Shown here: positions 46,428-54,469 of the stretch, piece by piece
Position numbering within the stretch: position 1 is the stretch's first letter
How the letters are laid out: every line of letters begins with the position of its first letter
NCBI RefSeq assembly: GCF_900543425.1
Contig: NZ_UQRQ01000007.1
Coordinates: 1 to 64,000 of the forward strand
Direction of reading: 5' to 3'
From: an uncultured Sanguibacteroides sp.
GTDB lineage: Bacteria > Bacteroidota > Bacteroidia > Bacteroidales > Marinifilaceae
Length of the DNA stretch: 64,000 nucleotides
Notes under the pieces: generated by a model
The model's database searches: none
The model's input: only the letters and a program-made list of their open reading frames with translations
What the model was told of the DNA's origin: nothing
Position numbers and translations under genes: made by a program

Positions 46428-47432
46428 ATGTCAAAGATTAAAGTTGGTATTAACGGATTCGGACGTATTGGTCGTTTGGTTTTCCGTGCAGCTATGGGTA
46501 GAAACGATATTGAAATCGTAGGGATTAATGACCTTATCGACGTGGAGTACATGGCGTATATGCTTAGATACGATACCATGCACGGACGTTTTAATGGAAC
46601 GATCGAAGTGAAAGACGGCAAATTAGTTGTAAACGGACAAGCGATTCGCGTTACGGCTGAAAAAGACCCAGCTAATTTAAAATGGAATGAGGTAGGAGCT
46701 GAATATGTTGTTGAATCTACCGGATTATTCTTGACAAAAGAAAAAGCCGAAGCTCATTTAAAAGCCGGAGCAAAACGTGTTGTCATGTCAGCACCCTCAA
46801 AAGACGATACCCCTATGTTCGTTATGGGTGTAAATAACAAATCTTATACCGGACAAACTATCGTATCCAATGCTTCTTGTACCACCAATTGCTTGGCTCC
46901 GTTAGCAAAAGTAATTCATGACAAATTTGGTATTGTTGAAGGTTTGATGACTACCGTGCATGCTACTACAGCAACTCAAAAGACGGTTGACGGTCCTTCT
47001 GCAAAGGATTGGAGAGGTGGACGCGCTGCAGCCGGTAATATTATTCCATCCTCTACGGGAGCAGCCAAAGCCGTGGGTAAAGTAATCCCCGAATTAAACG
47101 GTAAGTTGACGGGTATGGCATTCCGGGTTCCGACACTTGATGTTTCTGTCGTAGATTTAACTTGCCGTTTGGAAAAACCGGCTACATACGATGAAATCAA
47201 GGCTGCCATGAAAGAAGCCTCTGAAAACGAATTAAAAGGAATCTTGGGATACACGGAAGAAGACGTAGTTTCATCCGATTTCTTAGGAGACGCCCGTACG
47301 TCCATTTTTGATGCAAAAGCAGGTATCGCATTGAATTCAAACTTTGTTAAACTCGTTTCTTGGTATGACAACGAATGGGGATACTCCAACAAAGTAATCG
47401 AATTGATCGCTCACATGGCGACTGTAAAATAA
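46428..47432 (+). CDS. gap: Glyceraldehyde-3-phosphate dehydrogenase
   Basis: A glycolytic NAD(P)-dependent enzyme, 334 residues. The NAD-binding start is KVGINGFGRIGRLVFRA, the catalytic Cys is in SNASCTTNCLAPLAK (about residue 153), and the phosphate-binding SSTGAAKAVGKVIPEL segment is at about 208. The C-terminal WYDNEWGYSNK is typical. It is monocistronic with a strong promoter and terminator. Confidence 0.97.
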   Translation: MSKIKVGINGFGRIGRLVFRAAMGRNDIEIVGINDLIDVEYMAYMLRYDTMHGRFNGTIEVKDGKLVVNGQAIRVTAEKDPANLKWNEVGAEYVVESTGLFLTKEKAEAHLKAGAKRVVMSAPSKDDTPMFVMGVNNKSYTGQTIVSNASCTTNCLAPLAKVIHDKFGIVEGLMTTVHATTATQKTVDGPSAKDWRGGRAAAGNIIPSSTGAAKAVGKVIPELNGKLTGMAFRVPTLDVSVVDLTCRLEKPATYDEIKAAMKEASENELKGILGYTEEDVVSSDFLGDARTSIFDAKAGIALNSNFVKLVSWYDNEWGYSNKVIELIAHMATVK

Positions 47433-47438
47433 ATACGG

Positions 47439-47470
47439 AAAGAGTCGGTTATAAACCGGCTCTTTTTTTT
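47439..47470 (+). terminator. Rho-independent terminator of the GAPDH gene
   Basis: A 12-bp stem (47439-47450 with 47454-47465, one T-G pair) with a 3-base loop and eight T residues. Confidence 0.88.
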
Positions 47471-47522
47471 CAACCATTCTTTTTCATTCCCGTATAGTAA
47501 GGAAAGTAACAATATATATTCT

Positions 47523-48320
47523 ATGGATATCAACAAGGAAAAAAGACCCTATCATTTGGGATTAGTTTTAAGCGGAGGAGGAGCAAGAGGTTTTGCACAT
47601 TTAGGAGTATACAAGGCCATGCAAGAATTAGGGATCAAACCTGATATTATTTCCGGTACCAGCGCCGGAGCTATTGCCGGAGCCATGATTGCCTCCGGGC
47701 ACACAGCAGAAGAGTCGCTTTCATTCTTTCTGGGAACAAAGATGTTAGACTTTGCCCGTCCCGTTGTCTCTAAAATGGGAGTTATGATGATGGGTGGAAT
47801 GGAGAAGCGGTTATCCGAATTCATTCAAGTAGAAACCTTCGATCAATTACAAATTCCTCTGGTTGTCACGGCAACCAACATGAACCTGGGTATTCCCGCT
47901 CACTTTAACAGCGGCAAGGTTATTCCGTCGGTCGTGGCTTCCTCATCTGTTCCGATCGTATTCGTACCTATGGTTATTGATAATCAACAATACGTGGACG
48001 GTGGTGTTTTTATGAATTTACCAGTACGTCCGATCCGTGATTTATGTGATATCATTATCGGAGTCCATATCGACCCGGTTGAACCCAGTAATCATATTAA
48101 GAATTTGGTACATCTCGCGGAACGCTCTTTCCACATGGGAATTCTTTCCAATATGAATATTGATGCTAAAAGTTGTGACATTCTGATTATGCCTAAGCAC
48201 ATTAGCCGATACAGTATGTTTGACCTGAATAATACGGAAAAGATTTTCGATGAAGGCTATAAGGAAGCTATGATTGTATTTAAACGCCCTAAAATAATGA
48301 CAACTTTAGGACTAAACTGA
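47523..48320 (+). CDS. Patatin-like phospholipase
   Basis: A 265-residue cytoplasmic or membrane-associated serine lipase. It has the patatin oxyanion motif SGGGARGFAHLGVYK (about residue 15), the nucleophile elbow GTSAGAIAGAM (about 41) and the catalytic Asp in YVDGGVFMNLPV (about 158-160). Proteins of this group (RssA-like) are esterases of unknown natural substrate. A single gene between GAPDH and the DEAD-box helicase. Confidence 0.92.
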   Translation: MDINKEKRPYHLGLVLSGGGARGFAHLGVYKAMQELGIKPDIISGTSAGAIAGAMIASGHTAEESLSFFLGTKMLDFARPVVSKMGVMMMGGMEKRLSEFIQVETFDQLQIPLVVTATNMNLGIPAHFNSGKVIPSVVASSSVPIVFVPMVIDNQQYVDGGVFMNLPVRPIRDLCDIIIGVHIDPVEPSNHIKNLVHLAERSFHMGILSNMNIDAKSCDILIMPKHISRYSMFDLNNTEKIFDEGYKEAMIVFKRPKIMTTLGLN

Positions 48321-48363
48321 TGGAATAATCAGTCGTATCTGTTTTAAACCGAAAAGTAAATAT

Positions 48364-48371
48364 TATTTTTG
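48364..48371 (+). promoter_or_regulatory. Probable -7 element of the DEAD-box helicase gene
   Basis: TATTTTTG matches TAnnTTTG and lies 21 bp before the start codon. No clear -33 element. Confidence 0.4.
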
Positions 48372-48392
48372 TCGGAAACTTAATTCATACTA

Positions 48393-49715
48393 ATGACACT
48401 CATCGACAACACTTTTCGGAATATACTGCAATCACTCGGAATTACGGCTTTAAACGAAATGCAAAACCAAGCGATTGAAGCCCAGCAAAATAATAGAGAT
48501 ATTCTTTTACTATCCCCTACCGGCTCCGGAAAAACATTAGCTTTTTTGCTTCCCCTTTTAGAAAGATTGTCAACCGACAAAAAAGAGATCCAAGCATTGG
48601 TTCTTACCCCCTCCCGGGAACTGGCTCTTCAAATTGAATCCGTATTTCGATCTCTAAAAAGTCTCCATCGGGTCGTATGTTGCTATGGCGGACATGATAT
48701 TCAAGTTGAAGAGAGAAGTCTCGCCTACCCCCCGGCCTTACTCATAGGTACTCCCGGCCGACTATTAGACCATATCGATCGGAAAAATATTGATTTAAAA
48801 GAGGTGCATACAATTATTCTGGACGAATTTGATAAATCGCTTGAATTCGGATTTCTCGAAGAGATGAGAGAAATATTCGCCTGTTTACACGGGATTCAAA
48901 AGCGGATTCTCACTTCTGCCACCTCAGCCATTGAAATCCCTGTATTTGTCGGGATGGAATCACCTCACACCATTAACTTTTTAAAAGAAACACCTTCCGG
49001 CAAATTAGAAATAAAAACCGTCTACTCAGAGGAAACAGACAAACTTACCACCCTATATCAATTGTTAGGAGAATTAAACGGAGCTCCGACCCTTATTTTT
49101 TGTAATTACAGAGAACACGCCGAACGGATCAGCTCCTACCTCCGGGAACAGGAGGTGGAAAGTGAATTTTTTCACGGCGGATTGGAACAAACGGAAAGAG
49201 AAAGAGTTCTATGCAAATTCCGAAACGGAAGTACAGCAATTTTAATTTCAACCGATTTAGCAGCAAGAGGTCTCGATATACCTGAAATACAATATATTAT
49301 CCATTACCATCTGCCAGAAACAGAAGAGGCTTTCATTCATCGTAATGGCCGTACTGCCAGGATGAAAGCTTCAGGAACTGCCTTTATACTTCTGGAGGAA
49401 TCAGAAACATGTCCGGCATATCTCCCGGAAATTCCGGAGGTTTTCCGTTTATCCGGCACAAATAAGATTCCCCCTAAACCGAAATGGGATACCTTATACA
49501 TCGGAAAAGGCAAAAAAGACAAATTGAGTAAAATGGATATAGTCGGCTTTCTCTGTCAAAAAGGAAATTTACAAAAAGAGGAAATCGGACATATCGAGGT
49601 AAAAGATTTTCATGCTTTTGTGGCCATTAAACGCGAAAAGATAAGAAAAACACTAGCCCTTATCCGGAAAGAAAAAATCAAAAACATGAAAACCAAATTC
49701 GCTATCTCCTTTTAA
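48393..49715 (+). CDS. DEAD-box RNA helicase with motif II DEFD
   Basis: A 440-residue SF2 helicase. The Q motif is LGITALNEMQNQAIEA, Walker A is LSPTGSGKTLAF (about residue 43), motif II reads DEFDKS rather than DEAD (about 149), motif III is TSATSA (about 175) and motif VI HRNGRTARM (about 316). The C-terminal region (about 375-440) resembles a DbpA-type RNA-binding domain. That architecture suggests rRNA assembly. The DEFD variant keeps the first Glu needed for catalysis. Confidence 0.9.
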   Translation: MTLIDNTFRNILQSLGITALNEMQNQAIEAQQNNRDILLLSPTGSGKTLAFLLPLLERLSTDKKEIQALVLTPSRELALQIESVFRSLKSLHRVVCCYGGHDIQVEERSLAYPPALLIGTPGRLLDHIDRKNIDLKEVHTIILDEFDKSLEFGFLEEMREIFACLHGIQKRILTSATSAIEIPVFVGMESPHTINFLKETPSGKLEIKTVYSEETDKLTTLYQLLGELNGAPTLIFCNYREHAERISSYLREQEVESEFFHGGLEQTERERVLCKFRNGSTAILISTDLAARGLDIPEIQYIIHYHLPETEEAFIHRNGRTARMKASGTAFILLEESETCPAYLPEIPEVFRLSGTNKIPPKPKWDTLYIGKGKKDKLSKMDIVGFLCQKGNLQKEEIGHIEVKDFHAFVAIKREKIRKTLALIRKEKIKNMKTKFAISF

Positions 49716-49800
49716 AAGCCATATCCGAAACAAGCGAAGTTAAAGGATTCGGAAATTAAGAAATTTTGTAATTAAGGGATTGAGGGATTCTGGGATTGAG

Positions 49801-50172
49801 AAGATTGACGATTTCGGATTTTAGATCAATGATTTTAAAATGGCAGGAGCAGAAATTAATCGTAAATCAAAAATTCAATTTAAAATTTGCGATTAATTGA
49901 AGGGGAAGGGATAAAAACGAAGGGGTATCAATAGTGAACGGCGAGTGTCGGGTTCGGTTTTCGGAACGGCCACCCGACGGATTGTCCGAGCAAAGCGAGT
50001 CCCGGAGGGTAGTGAACGAAAATTGACTACACGACCGACGGAAACGTCTTTACCCCGAAGAATTATCCCTTGCGATTATAGATTAAAAGAATTAAGGGAT
50101 TGAAAAGATTGACGATTTCGGATTTTAGATCGATGATTTTAAAATAGCAGGAGCAGAAATTAATCGTAAATC
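49801..50172. repeat. 68-bp direct repeat bracketing a GC-rich palindromic element
   Basis: The sequence at 49801-49868 recurs at 50105-50172 with two mismatches. Each copy is preceded by ATTAAGGGATTGA. Between them, 49909-50070 is GC-rich and is bounded by imperfect inverted ends (GGGATAAAAACGAAGGGGTA at 49909-49928; complement of 50051-50069). It contains internal stems such as GTCGGGT/ACCCGAC. The layout resembles a MITE-like insert flanked by a duplicated spacer. No protein coding is evident. Confidence 0.55.
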
Positions 50173-50221
50173 CTAAATCCAAAATTAATCTCAGACCTTA
50201 TTACTCTCTTTTCAAAAAATA

Positions 50222-50254
50222 AAAACTGGAGTCCGGTCAATGAACTCCAGTTTT
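50222..50254 (-). terminator. Rho-independent terminator after the minus-strand operon ending in suhB-like gene
   Basis: An 11-bp stem (AAAACTGGAGT, 50222-50232, with 50244-50254) and an 11-base loop; on the minus strand it is followed by a T-rich tail. Confidence 0.75.
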
Positions 50255-50282
50255 ATTATGTAAGAATAATTCCAATCACAGG

Positions 50283-51056
50283 TTATCGTATGTACTCTTG
50301 CATTTCATCAATCAGACGGTGATTCCCAGCCATGATAGCAATTCCCCGGTCTTCCCGAAAAGATCGGATTTCTCCTCCGGCCTCTTGTACGATAAGCTCC
50401 CCGGCACATACATCCCAAGCATGTAGTCCCAATTCCCAATAGGCATCCAAAAATCCGGCAGCCACGCAACACAAATCATAGGCAGCTGATCCCATACGCC
50501 GGAGTCCCCGGATGTGTGGCAGAATACGGGATACGTTAGCTGCATTGTTATCCGGATTCACGTCCTTATCATAGGGAAATCCGGTTCCCAACACACTATG
50601 CAACAAATCCTTTTTATCAGATACCCGAATCGATTTTCCGTTCAGTATAGCTCCTTCTCCCCGAACCGCCGTATACATCTCATCCAAATAGGGAGCATAT
50701 ACGACACCGATCAACGGTTCTTTCCGATAGGTTAATCCGATAGAGACCGTAAACACGGGCAATCCCTGACTATAATTGTTCGTTCCGTCCAGAGGATCGA
50801 CAACCCATAAATAATCACTATGTGCATCGTGTTCCCCGCTCTCCTCGCCCAATACACTATGATCCGGAAAATACGTTTTTATCTGTTCCAACAAAAAAGC
50901 TTCACATAACTTATCCACCTTCGTCACCACATCGAAAACATTCGATTTGGTTTCAATACCCAAATTGTTCGTTCGGAAATAAGAATACTGTATCTTTCCG
51001 ACCTCTTTAGCCCATTTGACAGCAAGTTCCAGCGTATTTTTCAAATCCGGATCCAT
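50283..51056 (-). CDS. Inositol monophosphatase family protein (SuhB-like)
   Basis: A 257-residue Mg-dependent phosphatase. The metal-site Glu pair is in VLGEESGEHD (about residue 69). The family signature is WVVDPLDGTNNYSQGLPVF (about 84-102), and the C-terminal motif is AWDVCAGELIVQEAGGE (about 208). Substrates in the family include inositol phosphates and 3'-phosphoadenosine 5'-phosphate; the exact one is unknown. Last gene of the minus-strand run that begins with argS. Confidence 0.9.
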   Translation of the reverse strand: MDPDLKNTLELAVKWAKEVGKIQYSYFRTNNLGIETKSNVFDVVTKVDKLCEAFLLEQIKTYFPDHSVLGEESGEHDAHSDYLWVVDPLDGTNNYSQGLPVFTVSIGLTYRKEPLIGVVYAPYLDEMYTAVRGEGAILNGKSIRVSDKKDLLHSVLGTGFPYDKDVNPDNNAANVSRILPHIRGLRRMGSAAYDLCCVAAGFLDAYWELGLHAWDVCAGELIVQEAGGEIRSFREDRGIAIMAGNHRLIDEMQEYIR

Positions 51057-51068
51057 TTCTTTACTCTT

Positions 51069-52037
51069 TTACTTTTTAGCAATTTTCTCTTTGATTTCCA
51101 ACCGATAAATAATGGTTGAATAAGGAGGAATTCCTCTAAAAAGTTTATTTTCATAAGCCATACCGTAAGGCACAATAATATCGGCTTTATCACCGGCCCT
51201 CAATAGCGGGAAACTTAACTTCAAGCCATCGATTAAATCGCTTACAAGCCATTTCACCGGTTTATTTCCATCGATTTTTATAATTTGTCTTAAGTTATCT
51301 CTATCTCTCACCTCATCCAAAAGATAAGCCGCACATACGACACTAACGCTATCTTTTGCTTCAATGTATTCTCCTTCTGAAGCTAATGTCGTCCGAACAA
51401 TATAGGTTGTCGTATCGCCACTCTTCACATCCAGAATATTTTCCTGGGGAATAGTCGAATAAACTTCATCCATATACCGTTTGATCATTCCTTTTTCATA
51501 GGAGAACAGATCTTTTCCCACGACTTTCTCCACCTTCATATCATACAAATGAGTGATTCCGTTACTATACATCACCGGAGAAGGAATAAGTAAATTTCCT
51601 TTTTTACCTTCACCGATATAACCGGCTAACAAACCTACAAAATTACCGTCTCCGACCTGACAATACACCGGTCCTCCATAAGGAAAAGTAGCTGTAAATC
51701 CACCACCTACGCCTGCGGCCTTAGCCGGGTCTGTCGTATCAAAAATATACCCGTTCAAGTTCGTCAAATCATAGTTAATCAATACCCACTCTTTATCTTG
51801 CGCTACCGTTCCGGTTTGATCGTTATTGAAAACATACATGTCCGCAATATGTTCGTTTTGTGCGGATACAGGTATTTTTATTATCTCAGTCTCGGCATTC
51901 TTATCAAGATAAGCTTCGATATTCTTTTGTTCCTGAGCAAGAACCTTTTTGATATCAATCGTATCTATATCATCCGAACAGCCTGCAAATATTCCCGTCA
52001 GCAAGCCTAATCCCCAAATTAAATTGTTTCTTTTCAT
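51069..52037 (-). CDS. FKBP-like peptidyl-prolyl isomerase lipoprotein (first of tandem pair)
   Basis: A 322-residue lipoprotein with the signal peptide ending at the Cys in LTGIFAGCSDD (about residue 20). Two FKBP-like beta-barrels can be seen: KEWVLINYDLTNLNGYIFDT (about 82-101) and a C-terminal one ending IIVPYGMAYENKLFRGIPPY. The order is that of GldI/FkpA-type PPIases. It has a paralogue immediately upstream. Probably a periplasmic folding factor. Confidence 0.72.
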   Translation of the reverse strand: MKRNNLIWGLGLLTGIFAGCSDDIDTIDIKKVLAQEQKNIEAYLDKNAETEIIKIPVSAQNEHIADMYVFNNDQTGTVAQDKEWVLINYDLTNLNGYIFDTTDPAKAAGVGGGFTATFPYGGPVYCQVGDGNFVGLLAGYIGEGKKGNLLIPSPVMYSNGITHLYDMKVEKVVGKDLFSYEKGMIKRYMDEVYSTIPQENILDVKSGDTTTYIVRTTLASEGEYIEAKDSVSVVCAAYLLDEVRDRDNLRQIIKIDGNKPVKWLVSDLIDGLKLSFPLLRAGDKADIIVPYGMAYENKLFRGIPPYSTIIYRLEIKEKIAKK

Positions 52038-52075
52038 TTCCGTTTTTTTTAGTTGTTATTAAAATATACCATCTG

Positions 52076-53089
52076 TCATGGCTCGTTACCCGTTCCCGTC
52101 TCCGGATTTTCCGGAGGAGTAAATATACCCACTCTTTTTATTTTCAACGTATATACCAAAGTTGAAAAAGAGGGTATCAAAATCTGTCCGCCTGTATTCC
52201 TTACTCCTGCACGTCCGTATCCCAAAACATAAGGCAAAATAACCGTTGCTTCGTCTCCATCGCGTAAATAGGTCAAAGCCTTTGCATAAGCTTCCAATAT
52301 CGTCCCATTTCTCGGGGCTTGAGGATGAATCATCGTCACACTATCCCAAACTTCATACTGCTTCAACAAACCCTCGGTCAAAACGTAGGCCTCATGTGAA
52401 ATCGAAACCGTATCTCCTTCCTTGATTGCGGAGGCTCCGCTTCCTTGACGTGTCATTACCAGATAAGTGATCGAATCATTTTGTCTTATCTCGACAGGAT
52501 CGCCGATCTTACCTTCTATTTGACCTATATAACTCTGAATCAAAGCGTCTTCATATTTCTTAAAGTCCGGAATGACCCGTTTTACCTGAAGTTTATACAA
52601 CATCGACTTTCCGTTCTGGCTACCCAGTTTAGAAGGAACAATCATTTCACCCGTTTTACCTTCTCCGATGTATTTCAACGCCTCCCCGATATAATTAAAC
52701 TTATTCACCGTATCGAGTACATTATATACCGGTCCCCCCATCGCGTAAGTTCTGATATAAGTAGAATCCAGCTTCTGTTGCGGATCAGTAGAATCCATGT
52801 ATTTCCCGTTCAAATCCAACACATCGTAATCGATCAGGGCGTATTCATCTTCTTTCACCAAAGTTCCCGACTGATCGTTGTTAAAAATATAGATAGAATC
52901 AATCGGCAAACCTTTTACGGAATAGAAACAAACCGTAGTAACAGAAGTTGTAGCATTTTCTCGCAGGTATTCCCCAATACCGATGGATTCTTTCTCCAAA
53001 ATATCAATCAGATCGTCCTCTTTTTCTTCGGAGCAACTCCAAAAGCTAAGTATCAACACGCATACCGATAAAATATAATATTTTCCCAT
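52076..53089 (-). CDS. FKBP-like peptidyl-prolyl isomerase lipoprotein (second of tandem pair)
   Basis: I start it at 53089 (MGKYYILSVCVLILSFWSCS), which gives a proper lipoprotein signal peptide. The upstream Met (53128) would overlap the PHP gene. The mature protein (about 337 residues in all) shows the paired FKBP-like domains of its neighbour: YALIDYDVLDLNGKYMDST and GDEATVILPYVLGYGRAG. The paralogue lies 38 bp downstream. Likely periplasmic; enzymatic activity unproven. Confidence 0.72.
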   Translation of the reverse strand: MGKYYILSVCVLILSFWSCSEEKEDDLIDILEKESIGIGEYLRENATTSVTTVCFYSVKGLPIDSIYIFNNDQSGTLVKEDEYALIDYDVLDLNGKYMDSTDPQQKLDSTYIRTYAMGGPVYNVLDTVNKFNYIGEALKYIGEGKTGEMIVPSKLGSQNGKSMLYKLQVKRVIPDFKKYEDALIQSYIGQIEGKIGDPVEIRQNDSITYLVMTRQGSGASAIKEGDTVSISHEAYVLTEGLLKQYEVWDSVTMIHPQAPRNGTILEAYAKALTYLRDGDEATVILPYVLGYGRAGVRNTGGQILIPSFSTLVYTLKIKRVGIFTPPENPETGTGNEP

Positions 53090-53100
53090 ACTCGTTTTTA

Positions 53101-53943
53101 TTAAACCGTTATCTCCGTTTCTTCCCAAAATCCTTTTCGTAAATGTACCGTACTCCGAATTCCCGCCTCTCGTAACAACTCAAATGCCTCTGCCCTACTT
53201 TGATTTATTTTTCCAGGCTCATGGGCATCGGAATTTACCATCAGGGGTATTTTTAATGTCTTCAATTCTCTAAAATAACGCACGTCCGGAAACAACATTC
53301 CTCTTCGTACATAGGCTTTCGTATTGATCTCCACCATCACACCTTTCTCTGCAATCAACCTCAAATAATCCATCATCATCGCCCGGAACCATTTGCTGTC
53401 CACGATTTCCGGATCACAAAGCGAACTATTCATCGCCACTTTATCCGCGTGAGCAATAAAATCGAAACCGCCTAACTCAACCATTCGCATCGAAGCCTGA
53501 AAATAATTCTTTATCAACTGCCTCAAATTTCCGGCGAACACATCATCCAGGTTTCTCCGAAAATCTTCGACTCTCCCGTCCATATCCATCACTTTCTCTT
53601 TTTCCGGATTCACTACATAATGAACGGAACCGATACGATAATCCAACGGCAATTGTTGAAAGTAAAGAGACGAAGGTCCGCATTCATCATTCAAATAATC
53701 AATTTCCAACCCTACATATACTTCAAGCATCGGAGCATATACTCGTTTAAGCCTCTCCATTTCCTGCAAATAATTCCCTACCTCGCTCCGTTTTAAAGAC
53801 CAGTCGGTTTCAAACGGCAGCGGAGAATGGGAAGAGATTCCATAACTATGAAATCCTGCTTCTATCGCCGCTTTTACAAAATCTTCAGCAGGCGCCCTTC
53901 CATCACAAAAAGTACAATGACTATGATAATTACATAAATCCAT
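53101..53943 (-). CDS. Histidinol-phosphatase of the PHP family
   Basis: I use the Met at 53943, which lies 2 bp after the flavin-reductase stop, giving 280 residues. The metal-binding residues are in NYHSHCTFCDGRAPAED (about residue 5) and SSHSPLP (about 38). Other metal ligands are in FDFIAHADK (about 160) and VNSDAHEP (about 242). PHP enzymes of this size dephosphorylate histidinol phosphate in histidine synthesis, but no other his gene is in the window, so the activity is inferred. Confidence 0.82.
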   Translation of the reverse strand: MDLCNYHSHCTFCDGRAPAEDFVKAAIEAGFHSYGISSHSPLPFETDWSLKRSEVGNYLQEMERLKRVYAPMLEVYVGLEIDYLNDECGPSSLYFQQLPLDYRIGSVHYVVNPEKEKVMDMDGRVEDFRRNLDDVFAGNLRQLIKNYFQASMRMVELGGFDFIAHADKVAMNSSLCDPEIVDSKWFRAMMMDYLRLIAEKGVMVEINTKAYVRRGMLFPDVRYFRELKTLKIPLMVNSDAHEPGKINQSRAEAFELLREAGIRSTVHLRKGFWEETEITV

Positions 53944-53945
53944 TC

Positions 53946-54458
53946 TTACTTTTTCATCCAAGCATTAACAATCTCGCCCACGTATATTTTATGAAAATCT
54001 TTTTCAGGATAACTTTCCACTACCGGTCTTTTCTCTAAAAAAGCATCTTCTTTTAACCAATCCGTGTATATTTTTTTACACTCCAAAACCAAACGGGCTT
54101 CTTCAAAAAAAGGATTCCCCAACGATGTAAAACAGGGAGTCAATCCACTCTTTTCCACCTTATTGACATCCCTACCTGAAGTCGAGCCACATACATTTAA
54201 CGCTTTTCGGTTCTCTTTTCCCAAAAAAGTAAGCGTAAAATAGGCATTATTTTCCATAAATTCAAACGTATACCGCTGCGGGCGTACAAAAACAGTCACG
54301 ACAGGCTTGTTCCACAAAAAACCCATCATACCCCAACTCGCCGTCATCATATTAAAATGATCGGCATTACCGGCAGCAATAAGCATCCACTCCTCACCAA
54401 TTAATTGGATGGCATTCTCCTGAATAACCTTAGGATCTATTTTTTGAAGCATATTCAT
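53946..54458 (-). CDS. Flavin reductase-like FMN-binding protein
   Basis: A 170-residue protein of the flavin-reductase-like (FMN split-barrel) family. Typical segments are FNMMTASWGMMGFLWNKPVV and VFVRPQRYTFEFMENN, followed by GSTSGRDVNKVEKSGL. It is found in many Bacteroidota as a stand-alone NAD(P)H:flavin oxidoreductase. It lies between argS and the PHP gene. Partner oxygenase unknown. Confidence 0.85.
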   Translation of the reverse strand: MNMLQKIDPKVIQENAIQLIGEEWMLIAAGNADHFNMMTASWGMMGFLWNKPVVTVFVRPQRYTFEFMENNAYFTLTFLGKENRKALNVCGSTSGRDVNKVEKSGLTPCFTSLGNPFFEEARLVLECKKIYTDWLKEDAFLEKRPVVESYPEKDFHKIYVGEIVNAWMKK

Positions 54459-54469
54459 TTCTCTCTTGT

